49,676 bases of DNA from Bacteroidales bacterium (GTDB lineage Bacteria > Bacteroidota > Bacteroidia > Bacteroidales > WCHB1-69), in NCBI GenBank assembly GCA_017613015.1, contig JAGAEQ010000048.1, positions 1 through 49,676 on the forward strand, given 5' to 3'. Both the position numbers and the translations under genes were made by a program. This document shows positions 44,801 through 49,676 of the stretch, piece by piece (position 1 is the stretch's first letter; each line of letters begins with the position of its first letter). The notes under the pieces were generated by a model. It saw nothing but the letters and a program-made list of their open reading frames with translations, was not told the origin of the DNA and made no database searches.

Positions 44801-45902
44801 AAGCGATACCGTCGTGCTGGGTCAGATTAGCCTCAACAATAGCGGAAACTATTATGTGGAAGCCTTTATGCAGTCGAGGGACGACAACGCGGCCAACGAC
44901 ACCCTGCGCGACTCCAGCCTGTATGTGTATCAGGATGTTTCCTTGGATACGGTGTACGGCTTGAACGCTGAAATGACGATACTGACAGGAAAACTAGTGT
45001 CGGTAAGCGCTTTGGTCACCAACCGGGGCAATGTGCCTGTGGACAAAGTGCTGCTGCACATGATTTTAGATGACGACAACGTGGCCACGGACACAGTGTA
45101 CAACCACCTGAATCCGGGCGACACCATGCTGCATGCGATGAGCGTGCCCTTCAAGGTGCCTGCGGTCTCCAAAGACCAGCCTTTCTTCTTCTTTGAGCTG
45201 AAGGCTGAACTTTCCTGCGATGCGGACAACAGCAACAACGAAATCAACATCGTGGGCAATGTGGAGATTCCGGATTCTTTGGATATTCAAGTGCTTGGCA
45301 TTGATGTGACCAGCCCGGCCTTGGGCAAGACCAAACAGAACCCGGTGGTCCGCGTGGCCAACATCGGTAACACGGAAGCCGACAACATCGTCCTCCATGT
45401 GGATGTGATTGACAGCGGAAAGGTGGTGGAAAGCCTGATGGAAACCATCAACCACTTGGACATCAACGAGACGAAAGACCATTCCTTCACCATGGGCTAT
45501 CGGGTGCCCAACCACAACGGCGCCTATTCCCTGAAGGCTTATGTGGAAGCCTGCGACGGCGACTCCATACAACTGAACGACACCTTGAGCGTGGAATTTG
45601 CCTGCACGAAAGACAGCACGGGCATCCGTGACGTGCAGCGTATGAACTGGAGCATGGGGCAGAATATCCCGAACCCCTCCGCGCATGTCACGCGCATCCC
45701 GTACAATGTGCCTCAGGCCGGTGTGATTGTCTTTAGCGTGATGGGTGAGAACGGACAGCTGCTGCGCCGCGAAGAGATTCAGGCGGAAGCCGGAAACGGC
45801 CATGTCGAGCTCCAAGTGGATGCGTATGCCAACGGCATTTATTACTACAGCATGGAATATCAGGGACAGCGCATCGTCCGCAAGATGAGCGTTTCCCGGT
45901 AA
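38871..45902 (+). CDS. Giant multidomain T9SS cargo protein with two duplicated beta-helix modules
   Basis: 2343 residues. Signal peptide 1-27. Order (approximate): jelly-roll/MAM-like domain 29-218 (WYLDDFQVLG end); Ig-like 220-322; a second jelly-roll-like region 335-515; CARDB-like beta-sandwich 520-630; beta-helix module 1 640-1080; CARDB-like 1080-1185; beta-helix module 2 1190-1640; CARDB-like 1640-1745; jelly-roll 1748-1915 (FDLTPYNQSSCLSVLFRAMS); three CARDB-like units to 2250; T9SS type A sorting domain 2252-2343 (QNIPNPSAHVTRIPYNVP to QRIVRKMSV). The two helix modules are homologous (see findings). An adhesin or structural surface protein is most likely; no catalytic residues seen. 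The ATG at 38871 fits both the signal peptide and the promoter. Confidence 0.9.
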   Translation: MRSFIYFFKHLSSFVLLLCVMSRIQAQATYLCDEKFSSKLPSGWSAQPVVSTATPSWVPDTGIVTSAKYAMHGVVPYTHGDSIVLMTPFYDCTAYGHVTLRFNHICKVLPSDTCIIQYQEDGLGVNYKWKNLPSVAYEGASAAYKNSLSFSHESYGDWKKNDTFARPTNGWWKQEVFDLSDYAGFSKVRFRFVIRKGPAVGSFIAAGWYLDDFQVLGSKFAQIPPAVAFLSPVLKDTVWSVGPFHIKAKVATRTEARIVPPVLNYSCTFEGKTVKDSIRMTATSGDSLWEANIPFQYYGTAVSYYIQGRDSAGNTARVSASFYTKRLKSGSVSSYAYYFPADTTGATHNNGSLIYDVRYTASKSRLLYEAADINPNKVDMTIIRFAWYLRSTAANAGSVTVTRNIKIHMLATKDVSPMTAAYMDPVANNATEVYDGTTVSKVGWNEVILKRPFTLPAGMNIYIFIEGYGGTTSTTTIAWAAHNVGSSGAQTTYCVNNGTSWTTNVYKPLVRFGLGSVGGSYDSNSVALKSIDNPTKGVVAGLQPVRVSLQNKGDAWLTSCNVNWTLNGVLQSPKKWTGKMYVDFYDTLTLGTYMQKSHGYDTITVWVSDPNNKVDSVLNDDTLTIVSYGCDGPMKGAYTVGKSSGSVKYDFASLKEALHLMSLCGLGGDVTLKLASGTYTEKLEFSQYKFTGHRVTITSLADHADSVVFHPKTGPVLTINDCSGLTFSKITLDARKARTPFYCVEMGAGLNDIEFSHCTLYGFDTTVSSNLYTVIYRPSGSPIHNIRFIGNEILGGSYGVYFYGSGTNARNSNIVFDSNHIADYYSYVGYFYYNNNLKFTHNRIDRARIGGFYINYGCLLYYNDSSLIDANKFHIRSNNTTQYGLRVGYSDSLTIVSNNEVMMRNDTSYSSATTYGMYVYYIYGTKVYNNSVLVSGTSNTQYGIYSAVGSTAYSGTIKNNIAVCEGTGTTYPYYLNSASYVSVFDVDYNCWYSKSNVGYVGAAKTTLAAFQSALPSAVHDQYRNPTFLNSSTSLELKDQSGMLCPMMRGVNRDLNGKLRVTQTLIGAYTNEIPLMNAALVEISNLPVTVNVTDTTRPYVLLMNAGVDTLREATIRVELDRVAQGADLHWQGKLATGETDLVPMGKYVLPGGSHTFTVYLTGIGTLKDSLPSDDTVKASTYSCAGRFAGNYTVGGSNADFSTPAEAMTQMRLCGITGPVTLKLRAGTYGGVSISDKVPGASATNTITVMPDGNAKVVIDRSGGTALSIANSGHWHFRNITFGNTSNGMVGVELQGGIEDVSFRGCNIYANVKATASTYYAVLYQGASNSVTYPVDVVFAGNNIQGGYYNMYFYYIAGTGANMPASSVTVDSNIMGNAYCYAFYSIYYSHYKSLSYNTITNRSGSSSTFYGIYNNYYSTVDRMEGNRIHVVTTGTGYGVYWYYYKNYSSYGGRTGAMINNEIIVEGNGGAKYGIYCYLPYQTWDFSHNSVFVKSTSGTVYGIYAYNTNTSYKINIKNNQFVTEGTSTNYPCYLASYYTTSYCVLDYNNYKSLSNANIGYAGSLITSLSTWKSTLSQDMHSVSLRPAFSDTTKGLALKDYEPFICPKLFNVTADINGQRRTNYTTMGAYGLQINEDVDLQLVSILSPKPVAAVTCYPESMPVTISVKNGGLKTADFKHSALKISVDVSGAINYHYDTTLRAGSIVFQEVDTIALGLLPTLVGGTYHIHITLNDTSDAVLENDTMSMVYKVGRVSLPYDVDFSSEPAEFVDNVVSGNIDWKVVSGTGTNPAIAPVFGTGRLEFAGNKEPGASANAVFNGVNIQGCTKPTLSFWFAHNADCAGPDMMVVLVSTDGGATTTELKRILVADTATAWRQYDFDLTPYNQSSCLSVLFRAMSFGNTNQSIDRIRITAERDAAIELLPTDLSQRTACDNTPMEVKAVIANKSRLTIDMTKDTINLNVTGAVNYANRYVYNKRLAGFESDTVVLGQISLNNSGNYYVEAFMQSRDDNAANDTLRDSSLYVYQDVSLDTVYGLNAEMTILTGKLVSVSALVTNRGNVPVDKVLLHMILDDDNVATDTVYNHLNPGDTMLHAMSVPFKVPAVSKDQPFFFFELKAELSCDADNSNNEINIVGNVEIPDSLDIQVLGIDVTSPALGKTKQNPVVRVANIGNTEADNIVLHVDVIDSGKVVESLMETINHLDINETKDHSFTMGYRVPNHNGAYSLKAYVEACDGDSIQLNDTLSVEFACTKDSTGIRDVQRMNWSMGQNIPNPSAHVTRIPYNVPQAGVIVFSVMGENGQLLRREEIQAEAGNGHVELQVDAYANGIYYYSMEYQGQRIVRKMSVSR

Positions 45903-45924
45903 ACCGGTGACAGAAAACGATTGG

Positions 45925-45959
45925 AAGAGGGCTTTCCGCGAAGGAGGCCCTCTTTTTTT
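45925..45959 (+). terminator. Rho-independent terminator after the giant cargo gene
   Basis: AAGAGGGC pairs with GCCCTCTT across a 14-base loop that can pair further, followed by T. The remaining sequence to 46199 holds two promoter-like boxes. Confidence 0.8.
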
Positions 45960-46050
45960 AGGCCGTTTCGGCGAGTGCAACCCCCTGAACGGGGGATTTC
46001 CGGCCGTTTTTTCCCTAAAAAAGGGGATGGGCGTTCCGGTGACGGAGGGG

Positions 46051-46058
46051 TATCTTTG
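46051..46058 (+). promoter_or_regulatory. TAnnTTTG -7 box upstream of nadA (distal)
   Basis: TATCTTTGCA, 141 bases before the nadA ATG and 4 bases before the ATG at 46063, which opens a 47-codon reading frame. Confidence 0.5.
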
Positions 46059-46102
46059 CAAAATGAAAGCGAAAGAAAGTGCCGGCGTGTGTGGAAAAAG
46101 AG

Positions 46103-46110
46103 TATTTTTG
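46103..46110 (+). promoter_or_regulatory. TAnnTTTG -7 box upstream of nadA (proximal)
   Basis: TATTTTTGCA, 89 bases before the nadA ATG. Either this box, the distal one, or both could be used. Confidence 0.45.
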
Positions 46111-46199
46111 CAGCCAAAGGCTGTCTTGCGCCTCCGGAGGGTCGTATGCCCGGAGACGGAGGGAAGAGGCCGCAGAAAAGAACAAAACAACCGAAGGAA

Positions 46200-47126
46200 A
46201 TGGTAAGCAAAGAAGATTTGTTGCTGTTGAAACAGCAGAAGAACGCGCTGGTGCTCGCCCATTACTACACCCTTCCCGAAGTGCAGGAAGTGGCTGATTT
46301 TGTAGGGGACAGTTTGGGACTTTCCCAAAAGGCCGCCCAAACGGACGCGGACATTATCCTGTTCGCCGGTGTGCATTTCATGGCGGAGACCGCCAAAATC
46401 CTGAATCCCGGAAAAAAGGTGCTGGTTCCCGACATGGATGCGGGCTGCTCCTTGGCCGACGGCTGCGCTGCGGAGGATTTGAAGGAATTCATGCGAGACT
46501 ATCCCGGTTACAAGGTGCTGGCCTACATCAATTGTTCCGCCGAGGTGAAAACCATGGCAGACATCATTGTGACTTCCGGAAACGCGCTGCACATCGTGAA
46601 CGCCCTGCCCAAGGACGAAAAAATCGTGTTTGTGCCGGACCGCAACTTGGGGGATTACATTAACCGGCAGACCGGCAGGCAGATGGTGCTGTGGCACGGG
46701 GACTGTTGCGTGCACGCCCGGTGGAACGCGGCCATGGTGCGCCGTTTGAAGGAGGCGCATCCGCAGGCGGCGGTGGTGGCGCATCCGGAATGCCGCCGGG
46801 AGGTTTTGGAACTGGCAGACTTCGTGGGATCCACCGCGGCCATGCTGAACCATGTGCAGTCTTCCGAAAAGAACGAATTTGTGGTTATTACCGAAAACGG
46901 CATACTGCATGAAATGCGGAAGCGCAATCCCGGCAAGACCTTTTATTCCGCGGATGACGAAAAAGCCTGCATTTGCCGCAGCATGAAGAAAAACAACCTG
47001 GAAAACATGTACCGCGTGCTTGCGGACGAACGTCCGGAGCTGCTGCTTGACGAAGAGACCATCGCCAAGGCCCGATTGCCCATACAGCGCATGTTGTCCA
47101 TGTCGCAGTCGTTGCGCCGGGGATAA
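46200..47126 (+). CDS. nadA: Quinolinate synthase
   Basis: Makes quinolinate from iminoaspartate and dihydroxyacetone phosphate in NAD synthesis; a 4Fe-4S enzyme. 308 residues, the short NadA form. Cluster ligands Cys83 (DMDAGCSLAD), Cys170 (HGDCCVHARW) and Cys257 (DEKACICRSM) are spaced 87 and 87 apart, as in the short thermophilic NadA enzymes. NALVLAHYYTLPEVQEVADF, DSLGLSQKAA, AEVKTMADIIVTSGNA and FVPDRNLG are also typical. The ATG at 46200 gives a standard N-terminus; 46146 is an in-frame alternative. The metal ATPase gene starts 11 bases after the stop. No nadB or nadC is in the window. Confidence 0.95.
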   Translation: MVSKEDLLLLKQQKNALVLAHYYTLPEVQEVADFVGDSLGLSQKAAQTDADIILFAGVHFMAETAKILNPGKKVLVPDMDAGCSLADGCAAEDLKEFMRDYPGYKVLAYINCSAEVKTMADIIVTSGNALHIVNALPKDEKIVFVPDRNLGDYINRQTGRQMVLWHGDCCVHARWNAAMVRRLKEAHPQAAVVAHPECRREVLELADFVGSTAAMLNHVQSSEKNEFVVITENGILHEMRKRNPGKTFYSADDEKACICRSMKKNNLENMYRVLADERPELLLDEETIAKARLPIQRMLSMSQSLRRG

Positions 47127-47137
47127 AAACAAACCTT

Positions 47138-49144
47138 ATGGAACACCATCATCACCACCATCATCATGACGAAGAGCCTGCCTCCGTTTGTCAGGGGGCT
47201 TGCGGCTGCGGGGCGCATGCCGCTTCGGAACACGCGCACACCCATGGGCACGCTTCCCTGAAACGGCAGTGGCTGCGGATTGCGCTTGCCACGGCGCTGC
47301 TCGTCGTTGCCGTGTCGGTTTCCCGTTTCGCGGTTTTGTCCAAGGGGCAGGAGCTGCTGCTGTTTTTGCTGCCGTACCTGGCGGCAGGCGCGGCCACCTT
47401 GCGGGAGGCCGGAGAGGGCTTGCTCCACGGAAATCCTTTCAACGAGCATTTTCTGATGACGGTCGCCACCTTGGGGGCTTTGGGCATAGGTTTTCTGCCC
47501 GGAGCGGAGACCCAGTACCCCGAAGCGGTGTTTGTGATGCTGTTTTTTCAGGTAGGAGAGCTTTTCGAAGGCTATGCCGAGAACCGGAGCCGCAAAAGTA
47601 TGCTCCATTTGCTGCGCATACGTCCCGATGTGGCGCATGTGGAGCGGAACGGGGAAGTCACGGACGAAGTTCCGGAAAAGGTGGGGGCGGGTGAGCTGCT
47701 CTGGATACGTCCGGGGGAGAAGGTGCCGCTTGACGGGGTGATAGTGTCGGGCGCCACTTCCCTCAACACCTTAGCCCTGACGGGGGAAAGCCTCCCAGTG
47801 GACGCAGGGGAGGGGGACGCCGTACTTTCCGGATGCGTCAATTTGACGGGCGTGGTGAAGGTGCGCACCACCAAAGCCTATGCCGAAAGCACCTTGTCCA
47901 AAGTCATCCGTTTGGTGGAGGAAGCCCGGGAGCGGAAATCCAAAAGCGAGGCCTTTATCACCCGTTTTGCCCGTGTGTACACGCCGGTGGTGGTTTTTTC
48001 GGCCCTGCTGGTGGCTTTGCTTCCGCCTGTATTGTCGGGCGATTTTTCCGCGACCTTCCCGGATTGGCTGTACCGGGCCTTGATGTTTTTGGTGGTTTCC
48101 TGCCCTTGTGCCTTGGTGCTCAGTGTGCCGCTCACTTTTTTCAGCGGCATGGGCGGCGCTTCGCGCAGCGGCATTTTGGTCAAAGGTGCGAACGCCATGG
48201 ATGTGCTGGCAGGGGCGGGAACGGTGGTTTTTGACAAAACCGGCACCCTGACCTGCGGGCAGTTTGAAGTGGAAGCCGTGCACCCGGAGCGTTGCGACGC
48301 GCAGCGGCTGCTGCATTTGGCGGCGCACGTGGAGCATTTCACCACCCATCCTGTGGGTGCCGCCTTGCGCGACGCCTTTCCGGACGAGGCCTGTGACGGC
48401 TGCGTGGTGGAGAATGTGGAAGAGATTGCAGGTCAGGGTATACGCGCTCGAGTGGGCGCGGAAACGGTGTGCGTGGGCAATGTCCGCATGATGGAGGCCT
48501 TGGGCGTTTCTTGGCGCGATTGCCATTTGAGCGGAACCGTGGTTCACGTGGCCATTGACGGAGAATATGCCGGGCATGTGGTGATTCGCGACCGCATCAA
48601 GGAGGACAGTGCGGAGGCCGTGGCCGGACTGCGTGCCTTGGGCGTGTGCCGCGTGGTGATGCTCACCGGCGACAGGGAGGAGGTGGCGGCGGAAGTCGCC
48701 CGTGCAGTGGGGATAGATGAATACCATGCCGGTATGCTGCCTGCGGACAAAGTGGCTTGTGTGGAGCGGTTGCTCCACGAACGTGACGGAAACGCGGGTG
48801 TGGTTTTTGTCGGAGACGGCATCAACGACGCGCCGGTGCTGGCCCGTTCCGATTTGGGCATCGCCATGGGCGGCTTGGGCAGCGACGCCGCCATTGAAGC
48901 GGCGGATGTGGTGCTGATGGACGACAAGCCTTCCAAAATCGTCACCGCCTTGCGCATTGCCCGCCGGACCCTGCGCATTTCCCGTCAGAATGTGACGCTC
49001 GCCATTGGGGTCAAACTGTCGGTGCTGCTTTTGGCCGTAGCTGGTCTGGGCGCGTTGTGGATGGCTGTTTTCGCCGATGTGGGCGTGACGGTCCTCGCCG
49101 TGCTGAACGCCATGCGCGCCTTCGGGCAAAAAGAAAACGCCTGA
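47138..49144 (+). CDS. Zn/Cd-type P1B ATPase with natural His-rich N-terminus
   Basis: Heavy-metal exporting P-type ATPase, 668 residues. It starts MEHHHHHHHHDEE (eight His), then Cys- and His-rich sequence (VCQGACGCGAH, SEHAHTHGHAS) instead of an HMA domain. Catalytic core: TGES actuator loop (LALTGESLPVDAGEGD), ion-binding SCPCALVLSVPL in the CPC helix, phosphorylation site DKTGTLTCGQ, THPVGAAL with the nucleotide-domain His-Pro, and GDGINDAPVLARSDLG. The last helices carry GVKLSVLLLAVAG (Lys) and WMAVFADVGVTVL (Asp), the ZntA-type signature, favouring Zn(II)/Cd(II). It is probably co-transcribed with nadA (11-base gap). Its 3' end overlaps the tRNA-Phe terminator. Confidence 0.95.
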   Translation: MEHHHHHHHHDEEPASVCQGACGCGAHAASEHAHTHGHASLKRQWLRIALATALLVVAVSVSRFAVLSKGQELLLFLLPYLAAGAATLREAGEGLLHGNPFNEHFLMTVATLGALGIGFLPGAETQYPEAVFVMLFFQVGELFEGYAENRSRKSMLHLLRIRPDVAHVERNGEVTDEVPEKVGAGELLWIRPGEKVPLDGVIVSGATSLNTLALTGESLPVDAGEGDAVLSGCVNLTGVVKVRTTKAYAESTLSKVIRLVEEARERKSKSEAFITRFARVYTPVVVFSALLVALLPPVLSGDFSATFPDWLYRALMFLVVSCPCALVLSVPLTFFSGMGGASRSGILVKGANAMDVLAGAGTVVFDKTGTLTCGQFEVEAVHPERCDAQRLLHLAAHVEHFTTHPVGAALRDAFPDEACDGCVVENVEEIAGQGIRARVGAETVCVGNVRMMEALGVSWRDCHLSGTVVHVAIDGEYAGHVVIRDRIKEDSAEAVAGLRALGVCRVVMLTGDREEVAAEVARAVGIDEYHAGMLPADKVACVERLLHERDGNAGVVFVGDGINDAPVLARSDLGIAMGGLGSDAAIEAADVVLMDDKPSKIVTALRIARRTLRISRQNVTLAIGVKLSVLLLAVAGLGALWMAVFADVGVTVLAVLNAMRAFGQKENA

Positions 49145-49160
49145 ACGGATTCAGGCGTTT
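49128..49160 (-). terminator. Terminator of tRNA-Phe, overlapping the end of the ATPase gene
   Basis: A perfect 11-pair stem (AAACGCCTGAA / TTCAGGCGTTT, loop 4) followed on the minus strand by TTTTCTTTTT. The ATPase stop codon (TGA 49142-49144) lies inside the stem, so on the plus strand it is also a possible, weaker terminator. Confidence 0.75.
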
Positions 49161-49235
49161 GGTGGTGCTGACTGGAATTGAACCAGTGACCTACGGATTT
49201 TCAGTCCGGCGCTCTACCTACTGAGCTACAGCACC
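49160..49235 (-). tRNA. tRNA-Phe (anticodon GAA), CCA encoded
   Basis: Minus strand. Acceptor GGTGCTG pairs with CAGCACC, discriminator A and encoded CCA (49160-49162). D arm GCTC/GAGC, anticodon loop CTGAAAA giving GAA, variable AGGTC, T arm ACTGG-TTCAATT-CCAGT. The first anticodon-stem pair is a C-T mismatch. 76 nucleotides including CCA. Confidence 0.95.
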
Positions 49236-49254
49236 GCTGTATGAAAACAGATTG

Positions 49255-49262
49255 CAAAAGTA
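49255..49262 (-). promoter_or_regulatory. TAnnTTTG -7 box for tRNA-Phe
   Basis: TACTTTTG on the minus strand, 19 bases before the first tRNA nucleotide. It gives the tRNA its own transcript rather than processing from rnpB. Confidence 0.6.
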
Positions 49263-49339
49263 GCTAAAATCCCAATGCGAAACGCGGATTGCTCCAAAAA
49301 AAGTTTTACTGTTTAGAATCAAGCTTTTGAAAGAAAAAC

Positions 49340-49676
49340 AACCGCCTGTAAGCCGGATTCTGTATCCGGATTGCTCCGGTTTCTGTCATTTATCTGGGAC
49401 ATCCGTCACCGGATGCCTCTATCGACCTACCCTCCGGGATTGGACGAGCAGCCCTCAAACCCCGGTTTACATGGTCTTTCAACCCATAAGGTTTACCCCA
49501 TCGGACAGTCACCTGCCGACGTGTGAGCTCTTACCTCACATTTTCACCCTTACCCTTGCGGGCGGTATCTTTTCTGCGGCACTTTCTGTACTTGTTTCCA
49601 AGCCCTTCCCGTTAGGAAGTATGGTGCTCTGTGTTGTCCGGACTTTCCTCTTTGCCCTGAAAGGCAAAGCGACAGA
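49340..49676 (-). ncRNA. rnpB: RNase P RNA, bacterial type A, 5' end cut by window edge
   Basis: The catalytic RNA that matures tRNA 5' ends. On the minus strand the universally conserved GAGGAAAGTCCGGAC appears near the 5' side and ACAGAATCCGGCTTACAG at the 3' end, with the AAGGGTAAGGGTGAAA and GAGGGTAGGTCGATAG-type core stretches between them. 337 bases are visible; comparing with typical length, probably only a few tens of bases at the 5' end lie outside the window. The 3' boundary at about 49340 is approximate. Confidence 0.93.

Noticed and set aside
38835..45902. Possible composite or mobile origin of the giant gene
   Set aside because: No inverted terminal repeats, transposase or flanking duplications are visible, and its codon use looks similar to that of its neighbours.
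45066..47132. 688-codon open frame on the minus strand
   Set aside because: It crosses the end of the giant cargo gene, its terminator and the whole of nadA on the opposite strand; no protein-like signature.

Overview
The window looks like chromosomal DNA of an anaerobic, peptide- and amino-acid-fermenting member of Bacteroidales (Bacteroidetes). The evidence is: many starts preceded by the Bacteroidetes -7 box TAnnTTTG and almost no Shine-Dalgarno sequences; two secreted proteins with type IX secretion (T9SS) C-terminal sorting domains and a PorT-like T9SS component; a tryptophanase of the Porphyromonas/Bacteroides type; and a four-subunit 2-oxoacid:ferredoxin oxidoreductase. Most genes look moderately GC-rich (one 60-base stretch of glmS counts 60%). 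I see no rRNA, phage, insertion sequence, CRISPR array, toxin-antitoxin pair or recognisable defence island. No gene-free stretch exceeds 300 bases.

Layout. 1-5.7 kb: 5' part of tnaA (minus), then FKBP isomerase, an M50B-like membrane metalloprotease and a SixA-type phosphatase (plus), a DPM1-like glycosyltransferase (minus), a small secreted protein and a POT peptide transporter. 5.8-9.8 kb: mutS, a tiny Glu-rich lipoprotein, a nitroreductase. 9.8-15.3 kb: a minus-strand run pyrH / 2TM protein / frr / tyrS / outer-membrane barrel / pruA; the barrel gene has an in-frame stop just before its C-terminal beta-signal. 15.5-19.5 kb: surE plus a small membrane protein, then the oxidoreductase operon (ferredoxin, alpha, beta, gamma). 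19.6-22.3 kb: an AT-rich acyltransferase gene that looks acquired, and a convergent polytopic membrane protein. 22.5-30.8 kb: glmS; flavodiiron protein, threonine-synthase-like enzyme, mnmA, porT, rfaE1 and lgt (all minus). 31.0-37.0 kb: a TolC/adaptor/RND efflux operon with a small fourth gene. 37.0-45.9 kb: two divergent T9SS cargo genes, one encoding 2343 residues. 46-49.7 kb: nadA, a zinc-type P1B ATPase with a natural His8 N-terminus, tRNA-Phe and the RNase P RNA (cut by the window edge).

How it fits together. The metabolic genes describe growth on peptides: uptake (POT transporter), tryptophan cleavage (tnaA), proline/glutamate semialdehyde oxidation (pruA), and oxidation of the resulting 2-oxoacids to acyl-CoA with ferredoxin reduction. 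The flavodiiron protein and nitroreductase fit an anaerobe handling O2, NO or nitro compounds. Envelope genes (lgt, rfaE1, porT, RND pump, T9SS cargo) fit a Gram-negative with a T9SS-decorated surface.

I did not find a clearly new multi-gene system. The observations most worth following are the interrupted outer-membrane barrel, the duplicated Tyr/Asn-rich beta-helix modules of the giant T9SS protein, and the two-block octamer repeat inside the efflux operon. Family assignments are from recognisable motifs and memory of families; no database search was run.
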